Shown: positions 42,717 to 50,951 of the stretch, piece after piece
How positions within the stretch are numbered: the first letter of the stretch is position 1
Layout of the letters: each line of letters begins with the position of its first letter
NCBI RefSeq assembly: GCF_001952855.1
Contig: NZ_LPNO01000053.1
Coordinates: 1-64,000, forward strand
DNA: 64,000 nucleotides
Reading direction: 5' to 3'
Source: Pseudomonas sp. ATCC PTA-122608
GTDB lineage: Bacteria > Pseudomonadota > Gammaproteobacteria > Pseudomonadales > Pseudomonadaceae
The notes under the pieces: model-generated
Databases searched by the model: none
Seen by the model: only the letters and a program-made list of their open reading frames with translations
What the model was told of the DNA's origin: nothing
Translations under genes and position numbers: made by a program

Positions 42717-44126
42717 TTAGTAGCGGTAAGCGTGCGGCTTGAACGGGCCTTCGACCGTCACGCCGATGTAGTCGGCCTGGGTCTTGGTCAGTTGAGTCAC
42801 TACGCCGCCGAAGCCGCGGACCATTTCCAGGGCCACTTCTTCGTCGAGTTTCTTCGGCAGTACTTCCACGGTCAGGCGCTCGGCTTTCTGGGCTGGCGAC
42901 AGGTCGGCGTATTTCTGGCCGAACAGGAAGATCTGCGCCAGAACCTGGTTGGCGAACGAGCCATCCATGATGCGGCTTGGGTGGCCAGTGGCGTTGCCCA
43001 GGTTCACCAGACGGCCTTCGGCCAGCAGGATCAGGTAGTCATCGTTCTGCGGGTCGAAATCACCAGCACCGGTACGGTGAACCTTGTGTACCTGTGGCTT
43101 CACTTCTTCCCATGCCCAGTTCTTGCGCATGAAAGCGGTGTCGATTTCGTTGTCGAAGTGACCGATGTTGCACACCACGGCGCGCTTTTTCAGGGCCTTG
43201 AGCATGTTCGAGTCGCACACATTCACGTTGCCGGTGGTGGTCACGATCAGGTCGATCTTGCCCAGCAACGCTTTGTCGATGCTCGCTTCGGTGCCGTCGT
43301 TCTGGCCGTTGATGAACGGCGAAACCACTTCGAAACCGTCCATGCAGGCTTGCATGGCGCAGATTGGGTCAACTTCGGAGACTTTAACGATCATGCCTTC
43401 CTGACGCAGGGACTGGGACGAACCCTTGCCCACGTCACCGTAGCCGATCACCAGCGCTTGCTTGCCGGACAACAGGTGGTCGGTGCCACGCTTGATCGCA
43501 TCGTTCAGGCTATGACGGCAGCCGTACTTGTTGTCGTTCTTGCTCTTGGTCACCGAATCATTGACGTTGATGGCCGGGATTTTCAGCTCGCCCTTGGCCA
43601 GCATGTCCAGCAGGCGGTGAACGCCGGTGGTGGTTTCTTCGGTCACGCCGTGGACGCGGTCGAGGATCTGCGGGTATTTCTTGTGCAGCAGCTCGGTCAG
43701 GTCGCCGCCGTCGTCGAGGATCATGTTGGCATCCCATGGCTTGCCATCCTTGAGGATGGTTTGCTCCAGGCACCACTCGTACTCTTCTTCTGTCTCGCCT
43801 TTCCAGGCGTAAACAGCGATCCCGGCAGCAGCGATAGCGGCAGCAGCCTGGTCTTGAGTCGAGAAAATGTTGCAGGACGACCAACGTACTTCGGCACCCA
43901 GGGCAACCAGGGTTTCGATCAGCACGGCAGTCTGAATGGTCATGTGGATGCAGCCGAGAATCTTCGCGCCCTTGAGCGGCTGCTCAGCGGCGTACTTGCG
44001 GCGCAGGCCCATCAGGGCTGGCATTTCGGATTCGGCGATAAAGGTTTCGCGACGGCCCCAGGCAGCGAGGGACATATCGGCGACTTTGTAGTCGGTAAAA
44101 CCTGCAGGCGTGATTACAGCGCTCAT
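42717..44126 (-). CDS. ahcY: Adenosylhomocysteinase
   Basis: AhcY (SahH) hydrolyses S-adenosylhomocysteine to adenosine and homocysteine, removing the product inhibitor of methyltransferases. The 469 residues include KILGCIHMTIQTAVLIETLVALGAEVRWSSCNIFSTQDQAAAA, the NAD-binding GYGDVGKGSSQSLRQEG, and the C-terminal KPHAYRY. The start MSAVITPAGFTDYK at 44126 has GGAGGCTC upstream; an ATG at 44186 lies inside the riboswitch. Expression is predicted to be induced by SAH through the riboswitch at 44151-44250. Confidence 0.97.
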   Translation of the reverse strand: MSAVITPAGFTDYKVADMSLAAWGRRETFIAESEMPALMGLRRKYAAEQPLKGAKILGCIHMTIQTAVLIETLVALGAEVRWSSCNIFSTQDQAAAAIAAAGIAVYAWKGETEEEYEWCLEQTILKDGKPWDANMILDDGGDLTELLHKKYPQILDRVHGVTEETTTGVHRLLDMLAKGELKIPAINVNDSVTKSKNDNKYGCRHSLNDAIKRGTDHLLSGKQALVIGYGDVGKGSSQSLRQEGMIVKVSEVDPICAMQACMDGFEVVSPFINGQNDGTEASIDKALLGKIDLIVTTTGNVNVCDSNMLKALKKRAVVCNIGHFDNEIDTAFMRKNWAWEEVKPQVHKVHRTGAGDFDPQNDDYLILLAEGRLVNLGNATGHPSRIMDGSFANQVLAQIFLFGQKYADLSPAQKAERLTVEVLPKKLDEEVALEMVRGFGGVVTQLTKTQADYIGVTVEGPFKPHAYRY

Positions 44127-44150
44127 GAAGAGCCTCCATTCGTAGTGTGC

Positions 44151-44250
44151 GAATGGGCGCCGTTGTGCGTTTAGTATCAGGCCCAATTAACCAGGCCAGA
44201 CAACGCCCCATCCGAGCCTGACAGGTCGAGCCTGCTGCAGCGCCCCTCGG
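44151..44250 (-). promoter_or_regulatory. SAH riboswitch upstream of ahcY
   Basis: On the minus strand the leader reads CCGAGGGGCGCTGCAGC at 44250-44234, with CAGGCTCGG returning at about 44220-44212. The closing AACGGCGCCC (to about 44154) is near the 3' end. CCGAGG/CTCGG form the main stem; GGGCGC (44245-44240) and GCGCCC (44160-44155) form a perfect 6-bp long-range helix. These match the known SAH riboswitch signature found upstream of ahcY in Pseudomonas and relatives. It is an 'on' switch: SAH binding exposes the ahcY ribosome site. The rest of 44251-44452 holds the divergent promoters, with nothing else recognised. Confidence 0.9.
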
Positions 44251-44452
44251 ACAGGTGGCGGGAGAACGGTATCAATCGAAGATGACCGTTTTGAAGCGGA
44301 GGCGATTATAGCCGCCTGCGCCTGACTTCTAAAGCCTTTCTGTCGGCGGCATGAAGATCGCTCATGGGGTTGATAGCCAATGGCTCATAGAGCTTGGGGC
44401 CGGCCTCTGCCATGATGTTGACCATCATTTCGCAACACGCTTTGGAGTGAAC

Positions 44453-44857
44453 ATGAACTTCCACACCCGCAAATGGGTAAAACCCGAAGACCTCAACCCC
44501 AACGGCACCCTGTTCGGTGGCAGCCTGCTGCGCTGGATCGACGAAGAGGCCGCCATCTACGCGATTGTCCAGTTGGGCAACCAGCGGGTGGTGACCAAGT
44601 ACATTTCTGAAATCAACTTTGTCAGCGCCTCGCGCCAGGGCGACATCATCGAGTTGGGCATCACCGCCACCGAGTTCGGCCGCACCTCCATCACCCTGAC
44701 CTGCGAAGTGCGTAACAAGATCACGCGCAAGAGCATTCTGACGGTGGAAAAAATGGTCTTCGTGAACCTGGGCGAAGACGGTTTGCCGGCGCCCCATGGC
44801 CGCACCGAGATCAAGTACGTGAAGGATCAGTTTCAGTCGGAAGGCATCGGCGAGTAA
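44453..44857 (+). CDS. Acyl-CoA thioesterase, hotdog fold (YciA type)
   Basis: This is a 134-residue single hotdog-domain protein: NPNGTLFGGSLLRWIDEEAAIYAIVQLGNQRVVTKYISEINFVSASRQGDIIELG. The catalytic Asp in the long helix is present. The start MNFHTRKWVKPEDLNPNG has GGAG 8 bases upstream; an ATG at 44351 would add residues unlike the family. It is divergent from ahcY. Acyl substrate is unknown; roles in CoA recycling are usual. Confidence 0.91.
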   Translation: MNFHTRKWVKPEDLNPNGTLFGGSLLRWIDEEAAIYAIVQLGNQRVVTKYISEINFVSASRQGDIIELGITATEFGRTSITLTCEVRNKITRKSILTVEKMVFVNLGEDGLPAPHGRTEIKYVKDQFQSEGIGE

Positions 44858-44933
44858 TCCTGCGCAGGGCCAGTGAACGCTCTTGATCAACCATGGGTCG
44901 TACCTGAATATCGCCCCCCGTTCAGGTATCACC

Positions 44934-45821
44934 ATGGCCACCCAAGAAGACGGCAAGACCCCCAATCTGTCGCAGGAAGAGCAGCACGACGTCGACAAGA
45001 ACCAGCCGCCTCGCGCGGCGGTTCTGCATGAAATCATCCGCACTCAAGGCGACCAGGAACTGGAGCGCAATGTCGCCGCGTTGTGGTGGTCGGCGCTGGC
45101 CGCTGGCCTGACCATGGGCCTGTCGCTGATGGGCATGGGCTTGCTCAACTCGCGCCTGCCGGATGGCGAAGAGTTCAAGGTGATAGCCAGTTTTGGCTAC
45201 TGCGCAGGTTTTCTGGCGGTGATCCTCGCCCGTCAGCAGTTATTCACCGAAAACACCCTGACAGCGGTGTTGCCGGTGATGAGCAAACCCACGCTGAATA
45301 ATTTCGGACGTCTGCTGCGTTTATGGGCAGTGGTGCTGGTGGGCAACCTGTGCGGCACCTTGCTGGTGGCGTACGTGATGCTGCACTTGCCGATCTTTGA
45401 CACCAAGACCGACCTGGCCTTCCTGGAAATCGGGCGCAAGGTCATGGAAAACGACGCCTCCCAGATGTTCGCCAAGGGCATTGTCTCCGGCTGGATGATC
45501 GCCACCATGGTCTGGATGATCCCGTCCATGGAAAGCGCCAAAATCTGGATCATCATCCTGATCACCTACCTGATGGCACTGGGAGACTTCACCCACATCG
45601 TGGTGGGCTCGGCGGAAGTGTCGTACCTGGTATTTGCCGGCGAGTTGCCGTGGAAAGACTTCTGGCTGGTGTTCGCCGGGCCGACACTGGCGGGCAATAT
45701 CATCGGCGGCAGCTTTATCTTTGCGCTGATCAGCCATGCGCAGATTCGCAGCGAAAGCAGCCTGCCAGGCAAAGCCGCTGCGGACCCGAGGCATCCGCAG
45801 CAGATCAAAAAGGATCAGTGA
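44934..45821 (+). CDS. Formate/nitrite transporter family protein (YfdC-like)
   Basis: This 295-residue inner-membrane protein has a charged N-terminus and six helices, with the FNT-type elements NVAALWWSALAAGLTMGLSLMGMGLL, RLWAVVLVGNLCGTLLVAYVML, ILITYLMALGDFTHIVVGSAEVSYLVF and LAGNIIGGSFIFALISH. The subfamily resembles YfdC, whose substrate is not known. The start at 44934 (MATQEDGKTPNLSQEEQ) is preferred to 44883. Its 3' end overlaps the convergent antiporter gene by 7 bp. Confidence 0.9.
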   Translation: MATQEDGKTPNLSQEEQHDVDKNQPPRAAVLHEIIRTQGDQELERNVAALWWSALAAGLTMGLSLMGMGLLNSRLPDGEEFKVIASFGYCAGFLAVILARQQLFTENTLTAVLPVMSKPTLNNFGRLLRLWAVVLVGNLCGTLLVAYVMLHLPIFDTKTDLAFLEIGRKVMENDASQMFAKGIVSGWMIATMVWMIPSMESAKIWIIILITYLMALGDFTHIVVGSAEVSYLVFAGELPWKDFWLVFAGPTLAGNIIGGSFIFALISHAQIRSESSLPGKAAADPRHPQQIKKDQ

Positions 45822-47080
45822 GTCTCCGGCGCCGCAGCAGGCGCCGGATCATCCTTGGTCACGTGCTTGACCAGCTTGCCGATGCTCAAGCCCTGCAACA
45901 GGATCGAGGACAGCACCACGATGTAGGTGATGCTCAGCAGCAAGTCGCGCTCCGGGCCCAACGGCAGGGCCAGTGCCAATGCCACGGAAACCCCACCGCG
46001 CAAGCCGCCCCATGTAAGGATGCGGATGGTGCCGCGGGGCACCGTGCGCCAGCGCCGCAGCAGCAGGATCGCCGGGGCGACCGTCAGCAGGCGTGACAAC
46101 AGGATCGCCACCGCCAGCAAACTGGCGGCCAGCACGTGCAGCCAGTTGAACGGCAACAGCAGCAATTCCATGCCGATCAGCGCGAACAGCAGGGCGTTGA
46201 GCATGTCATCCAGCAGTTCCCAGAAACCGTCCAGGTAGCGACGGGTCATGTCGTTCATTGCCAGCTTGCGGCCCAGGTTGCCGATGATCAGTCCCGCCAC
46301 CACCATCGCAATCGGTGCCGAGACGTGCAACTCGGTGGCCATTGCCGAGCCGCCGATCACCAGGGCGAGGGTCAGCATCACTTCGATCTGGTACTGCTCG
46401 ATGCTCTTGATCATCAGGTACACGATGTAGCCGATCAGCCCGCCGAACACCACGCCACCGATCGCCTCATGGGCAAACAGCATGGCCGTGGCGCCAACCG
46501 TAGGCGTCTCGCCCAGTTGCGCGATGCCCAACAACACCGTGAACACCACCACCGCTGTGCCGTCGTTGAACAGCGATTCGCCGACAATGGTGGTCTTCAG
46601 CGGCTTGGACGCGTTGGCGGTTCGTAGCACACCGAGTACGGCAATCGGGTCGGTGGGGGAAATCAGCGCGCCGAACAGCAGGCAATACAGGAAGCTTACG
46701 TGCCAGCCGAACAGGGCAAAGATGTAGAAGGCCAGGCTGCCGATCACCACCGTGGCGATCAATACGCCGAAGGTGGCGAGCAGGCCGATGGGCCAGCGGT
46801 AGCTGCGCAGGTCGCTCAGGTTGACGTGCAGGGCGCCGGCGAACAGCAGGAACGAGAGCATCCAGTTCATCAGCAAGTCGCCGAAGTCGATCTGGCCGAT
46901 CAACTGCTGAATGCGTTCTTCAAGGCCGGGGTAGCCGATAAAGCTCAAACCTTGCAGCAGCAGGGAAAACATCAGTGCCGTCACCATCACACCGATAGTG
47001 GGCGGCAGGCCGATGAAGCGGTAGTTCACATAAGTGAGCAGGGTGGTGAGGCAAATAAACGCAGCGACAAGTTCAAGCAT
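45815..47080 (-). CDS. Cation:proton antiporter, NhaP/CPA1 type
   Basis: This is a 421-residue membrane protein with about 12 helices and the CPA1 core: LLFGALISPTDPIAVLGVL, TIVGESLFNDGTAVVVFTVLLG and ILTWGGLRGGVSVALALALPLG, with the SPTDP and ND motifs that carry ions. It would exchange Na+ or K+ for H+ at the inner membrane. No long cytoplasmic regulatory tail is present. It converges with the FNT gene. Confidence 0.94.
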   Translation of the reverse strand: MLELVAAFICLTTLLTYVNYRFIGLPPTIGVMVTALMFSLLLQGLSFIGYPGLEERIQQLIGQIDFGDLLMNWMLSFLLFAGALHVNLSDLRSYRWPIGLLATFGVLIATVVIGSLAFYIFALFGWHVSFLYCLLFGALISPTDPIAVLGVLRTANASKPLKTTIVGESLFNDGTAVVVFTVLLGIAQLGETPTVGATAMLFAHEAIGGVVFGGLIGYIVYLMIKSIEQYQIEVMLTLALVIGGSAMATELHVSAPIAMVVAGLIIGNLGRKLAMNDMTRRYLDGFWELLDDMLNALLFALIGMELLLLPFNWLHVLAASLLAVAILLSRLLTVAPAILLLRRWRTVPRGTIRILTWGGLRGGVSVALALALPLGPERDLLLSITYIVVLSSILLQGLSIGKLVKHVTKDDPAPAAAPETH

Positions 47081-47324
47081 CCGGGGTCCTTGGATGGGGG
47101 GTGAGTAGTTAGTTGGATAGGTGGACCGCAGCGAGGCGGCGACGTTGCAAGCAGATGGAGAAAAGTGCCGTCAGGCATACGCTCGGGTCGATGAGGATCG
47201 GGCAGCAGCAAAAAATTATGGGTAGAGGTCTTTGCGCAACTGAGTGCGGCGTGGTTGGCTTTAGTATAAACAGGTGCTGACATATGGCGCATCAATTCTG
47301 CTGTTTCTGACTGGGGAGTCACGA

Positions 47325-48158
47325 GTGATTGCAACAGCTCTGGTACTGGTAGCGGCGCTGCTGCATGCGACGTGGAACACCTTGATCAAATTCAGCGGCG
47401 AGCGCCTGTTGGTGATCGCGTGCATGGACACGGTGGCGTTGCTGTTTGTCTTGCTGGCGGTAGGTTTCGTGTCGTTGCCGCCGCTGGAAATCTGGCCATG
47501 GATCATCGCCTCGGCGCTGTTTGAATTGCTCTATCGCTACCTGCTGATCCAGGCCTATCGGGTGGGTGACCTGGGGTTGGTGTACCCGTTGATGCGTGGG
47601 CTGTCACCTCTGGTGGTGCTGGTGCTGACGCTGGTGTTTGCCGGTGAGGTGCTCAGCACCCAACAGATCCTCGGCATTCTGCTGATTCCGTTCGGCATGC
47701 TGTGCCTGTTGTGGCAAGGCGGTGGTGGCGAGCGGTTGCCCTGGTCGATGTTGCCGGTGGTGGCGCTGATTGGCCTGTGCATCGGCTGCTACACCTTCCT
47801 CGATGGCCAGGCGTTGCGCCGTTGGTCACACCCGCTGGATTACCTGGTGTGGCTGACGCTGATCAGCGCCTGGCCGTTTCCGTTGCTGGCGATGGTGCGC
47901 AAGCGGGCGGCGTTCGGGCTGTTCTGGCGTACCCAGTGGCGGCTGGGGCTGAGCGTCGGGTTGTGCGTGTTGTTGAGCTACGCTCTGGTGCTTTGGGCCA
48001 TGCAGTTGGGCTCGATTGCCGAGGCTGCCGCGCTGCGGGAAGTCAGCGTGATCCTGGTGGTGCTGTTCGGTATGCGTTACCTGAAAGAACCTTTCGGCCG
48101 CCCGCGGCTCATAGCCTGTGGGTTGGTGCTGATCGGCATGTTCGTGATGAAGCTCTAA
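47325..48158 (+). CDS. EamA/DMT-family transporter
   Basis: This is a 277-residue ten-helix DMT transporter: VIATALVLVAALLHATWNTLIKFSGERLLVIACMDTVALLF, then YLLIQAYRVGDLGLVYPLMRGLSPLVVLVLTLVFAGEVL and a C-terminal REVSVILVVLFGMRYLKEPFGRPRLIACGLVLIGMFVM. The chosen start is GTG 47325 with GGGGAG 7 bases upstream; an upstream frame from 47274 would prepend a non-family extension. The exported metabolite is unknown. Upstream 47081-47324 has no gene. Confidence 0.9.
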   Translation: MIATALVLVAALLHATWNTLIKFSGERLLVIACMDTVALLFVLLAVGFVSLPPLEIWPWIIASALFELLYRYLLIQAYRVGDLGLVYPLMRGLSPLVVLVLTLVFAGEVLSTQQILGILLIPFGMLCLLWQGGGGERLPWSMLPVVALIGLCIGCYTFLDGQALRRWSHPLDYLVWLTLISAWPFPLLAMVRKRAAFGLFWRTQWRLGLSVGLCVLLSYALVLWAMQLGSIAEAAALREVSVILVVLFGMRYLKEPFGRPRLIACGLVLIGMFVMKL

Positions 48159-48189
48159 CCGTCGGACAAAACTAAAAAAGGAATGGGTT

Positions 48190-48576
48190 ATGACAGTCGC
48201 TTTCTGGTGTGTGTTGATCGCAATTTTTCTGCCGTACCTGTGCACGGGCGTGGCCAAGTTCAGCGGTGGCAAGTTCGGGCCCCGGGATAACCATGATCCG
48301 CGTGCCTTCCTGGATACGCTGGAGGGGTTTGCCAAGCGTGCCCACAGTGCGCAACTCAACAGCTTTGAAGTGACCCCGGCCTTTGCGGCGGCGGTGATCA
48401 TCGCCCATTTGGCCGGCGCGGCGTCGCTGGTGACGATCAACGTGCTGGCGGTGCTGTTTATTACCAGCCGGTTGCTTTACATCATCTGCTATCTGGCGGA
48501 CTGGGCGATCCTGCGGTCGGTGGTGTGGGCGGTGGGGATGGCGTTGATTGCGAGTTTCTTCTTCGTCTCGATCTAA
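48190..48576 (+). CDS. MAPEG family membrane protein
   Basis: This 128-residue protein with four membrane helices has the MAPEG signature: NHDPRAFLDTLEGFAKRAHSAQLNSFEVTPAFAAAVIIAHLAG and LFITSRLLYIICYLADW. Family members include glutathione- and eicosanoid-metabolising proteins, but bacterial ones of this kind are uncharacterised. It follows the EamA gene by 31 bp and may be co-transcribed. A REP pair follows its stop. Confidence 0.92.
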   Translation: MTVAFWCVLIAIFLPYLCTGVAKFSGGKFGPRDNHDPRAFLDTLEGFAKRAHSAQLNSFEVTPAFAAAVIIAHLAGAASLVTINVLAVLFITSRLLYIICYLADWAILRSVVWAVGMALIASFFFVSI

Positions 48577-48594
48577 AGCCTGACACTGTTCAAA

Positions 48595-48700
48595 TGTGGG
48601 AGCGGGCTTGCTCGCGAATGCGGTGGATCAGTCGATACATCCGGTGACTGACACACCGCATTCGCGAGCAAGCCCGCTCCCACACAAGCCCGCTCCCACA
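48595..48700. repeat. REP/BIME inverted pair with extra partial unit, MAPEG-mltA gap
   Basis: The GTGGGAGCGGGCTTGCTCGC class pair is followed by a repeated right arm, CAAGCCCGCTCCCACA, ending at 48700. It separates convergent genes. The layout is almost the same as at 42595. Confidence 0.9.
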
Positions 48701-48717
48701 TAGACCCTTGGTGTTCT

Positions 48718-49890
48718 TCAGGTGCCTGTCGGCGCATCGGGCACTTTCGGCAGCGCTGCGCCTTTTGGCCACAGCATCCAGATCTGGCCCTGCTGCTTCA
48801 TGTTGCCCGCCAACTCACCAGCGGCATCACCGGTTCCCCAGAACAGGTCGGCGCGCACTTCGCCGGTAATTGCACCGCCGGTATCCTGCGCAGCCACCGG
48901 GCGGGCAATGGGTGCGCCATCCGGTCGCGTAGTCGACAGCCATAACAGGCTGCCCAGCGGAATCACCTTGCGATCCACCGCAACGCTATAACCCGCGGTC
49001 AACGGCACGTTCAGCGAGCCTCGCGGGCCTTCGTTGCTGTCGGGGCGGGCGCTGAAGAACACGTAGCTGGGGTTGCTTGCCAGCAATTCAGGAATGCGCT
49101 GCGGATGCGCCTTGGCCCAGGCCGCGATGGCGCCCATGGTCACGTCTTCTTTTTTCAGCTCACCTTGCTCAACCAGCCAGCGGCCGATGGGGCGGTACGG
49201 GTAGCCGTTCTGGTCGCCGTAACCGACACGCAATTGGCGGCCATCGGCCAGTTGGATGCGGCCCGAACCCTGAATCTGCAGGAATTGCAGGTCCATCGGG
49301 TTGGTCAGCCAGGCGATAGGCTTGGCGGTGGAGCCTTGCTGGTTGATGGCGCTGGCGTCGTCATAGGGTTTGAGTACCCGACCTTCCAGGCGACCGCGCA
49401 GGCGTTTGCCCTTGAGTTCCGGGTAGATACTTTCCAGGTTGACGATGATCAGGTCATCCGGCACGCCGAATACCGGCACGTGGGCGGTAGGGGTTTCGGT
49501 GAGGCTGCCGGGGTAAACCGGTTCGTAGTATCCGGTGATCAGGCCGTTGGGGCTGTTGTCAGCCGAACGCAGGCCGTAGACATCAAGGTTGGCCTTGAGG
49601 AAGTCGCGAATCGCCACTGCGGTCGACGGTACGGTGGCCGATGCCGCGCACGTCGTGCCCCACACAGGGTCAGCCTTGAGTCGTTGGCAGGCGCTGCGCC
49701 AGGATTCGAAGCCGGCTTGCAGGTCACTGTCCGATACCGCCGGCAAGTTTTCCCAGGTGGCACTGGTGTAGGTCGCGATGGCGTGGGGCTTGGCTTTTTC
49801 ATCTTTGCCGGTGTCGCAACCAGCCAGCAACGCGATCATTGGCAGAGCCCACGCCAGGCGGCGGCTCCAGGGTTTAAAGCGGGTATTCAT
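48718..49890 (-). CDS. mltA: Membrane-bound lytic murein transglycosylase A
   Basis: This 390-residue outer-membrane lipoprotein cleaves peptidoglycan glycan strands. It has a signal with lipobox (WALPMIALLAGCDTG), then the MltA barrel: GLITGYYEPVYPGSLTETPTAHVPVFGVPDDLI and a C-terminal 3D domain, VAAQDTGGAITGEVRADLFWGTGDAAGELAGNMKQQGQIWMLWPK, with the catalytic Asp residues. The start MNTRFKPWSRR at 49890 gives a normal signal; the ATG at 49938 does not. It is divergent from the cytochrome gene. Confidence 0.96.
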   Translation of the reverse strand: MNTRFKPWSRRLAWALPMIALLAGCDTGKDEKAKPHAIATYTSATWENLPAVSDSDLQAGFESWRSACQRLKADPVWGTTCAASATVPSTAVAIRDFLKANLDVYGLRSADNSPNGLITGYYEPVYPGSLTETPTAHVPVFGVPDDLIIVNLESIYPELKGKRLRGRLEGRVLKPYDDASAINQQGSTAKPIAWLTNPMDLQFLQIQGSGRIQLADGRQLRVGYGDQNGYPYRPIGRWLVEQGELKKEDVTMGAIAAWAKAHPQRIPELLASNPSYVFFSARPDSNEGPRGSLNVPLTAGYSVAVDRKVIPLGSLLWLSTTRPDGAPIARPVAAQDTGGAITGEVRADLFWGTGDAAGELAGNMKQQGQIWMLWPKGAALPKVPDAPTGT

Positions 49891-50018
49891 ACACAAAATT
49901 CCTGAGGCGATTGCCCGCGCGGGTTGGCGCTCGAACAACCCTTATTATTAATAGGGGTATTGGTCTTTGCAGGCGGGGCGAGGATACTGGCCGCCGTTTC
50001 CCGTGACCTTGAGCCATC

Positions 50019-50468
50019 ATGACTTTTAAAAGACTGACCGTTGTATTGCTGGCCTGCCTGACACTGTCCGCCTGTGGCGGAGTTGATCCGAATTCGCCCC
50101 TTGGCCAGCGCAAGGCGATTTTCAAGCAGATGCTCAAGACCGGCGAAGACCTGGGCGGCATGCTGCGTGGGCGCATTCCGTTCGACGGCGCCAAATTTGC
50201 CGAAGGCGCGGTCAAGCTTGATGCGTTGTCCCATGAACCGTGGAAACATTTCCCGAGCGTGCGTGAAGGAGACCACACCAGCGCCAAGGACGACGTGTGG
50301 CAGCAACAGGCACGCTTCCAGGAGATGGCCCGCAACCTTGAAGCGGCCACCGGTGAATTGGTGATCGCCAGCCAAGTCCAGCCCTACAAGGCCAGTAACC
50401 TGGGGCCGGCCGTGCAGAAAGTCGAAGATGCCTGCACCGCGTGCCATAAACAGTTCCGCGATCACTGA
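50019..50468 (+). CDS. Lipid-anchored cytochrome c' family protein
   Basis: This 149-residue exported protein has a lipoprotein signal (MTFKRLTVVLLACLTLSACGG; lipobox LSAC) and a cytochrome c' four-helix domain whose haem site DACTACHKQFRDH is at the very C-terminus. The N-terminal domain motif RKAIFKQMLKTGEDLGGMLRG is typical. Cytochromes c' bind NO or act in electron transfer; membrane anchoring is unusual for the classic soluble form. It converges on the DUF1090 gene with a 6-bp gap. Confidence 0.9.
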   Translation: MTFKRLTVVLLACLTLSACGGVDPNSPLGQRKAIFKQMLKTGEDLGGMLRGRIPFDGAKFAEGAVKLDALSHEPWKHFPSVREGDHTSAKDDVWQQQARFQEMARNLEAATGELVIASQVQPYKASNLGPAVQKVEDACTACHKQFRDH

Positions 50469-50474
50469 GGCGTC

Positions 50475-50870
50475 TTACTTGTCCAGATCGTCCAGGGCTT
50501 CCTGCAAGTCCTTGCGTGACTGGGCCAGCTTGTCCTTGCGCTTGTTGATCTTGTCGGAATCACCCTTTTTCATCGCCTTGTCGAGGTCGGCCTGACGCCG
50601 GCTGACTTCGTGCTTGGCGTCGAGCACCTTGTTTTCGCGCTCCTTTTTCAAAGAAGCGTCGGTGCAATTGGCAGTGACTTCACTCAAGGCTTTTTCCAGG
50701 CCGGCTTGCTGCTCGCTGTTGCCGTGGGCCTTGGCTTGTTCGATCTGGGTGCTGATGGCCTGGCGCTTGGCGGCGCAGCCGGTGAGCTGCGGGGTTTCCT
50801 CGGCCGCCAGCAGTGGTGTGGCCATAAAGGTTGCGACGGTCAACAAGGCAAAAGGTGCGAGAAACTTCAT
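50475..50870 (-). CDS. DUF1090 periplasmic protein (YqjC-like)
   Basis: This 131-residue secreted protein has signal MKFLAPFALLTVATFMATPLLAAEE, then two Cys (LTGCAAKRQAISTQIEQAKAHGNSEQQAGLEKALSEVTANCTD) and a long charged coiled coil (RENKVLDAKHEVSRRQADLDKAMKKGDSDKINKRKDKLAQSRKDLQEALDDL). It matches the DUF1090 pattern. The function is unknown. A second small secreted coiled-coil protein with a related layout follows at 52736, on the other side of ligB. Confidence 0.86.
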   Translation of the reverse strand: MKFLAPFALLTVATFMATPLLAAEETPQLTGCAAKRQAISTQIEQAKAHGNSEQQAGLEKALSEVTANCTDASLKKERENKVLDAKHEVSRRQADLDKAMKKGDSDKINKRKDKLAQSRKDLQEALDDLDK

Positions 50871-50951
50871 AAAGGCTCCAAAGGAAACAAGGTCGCAATC
50901 AGGTGGGCAGGATGAATTCTGCCGGCACCGGTTAATGCTGTCGGGCAGAGG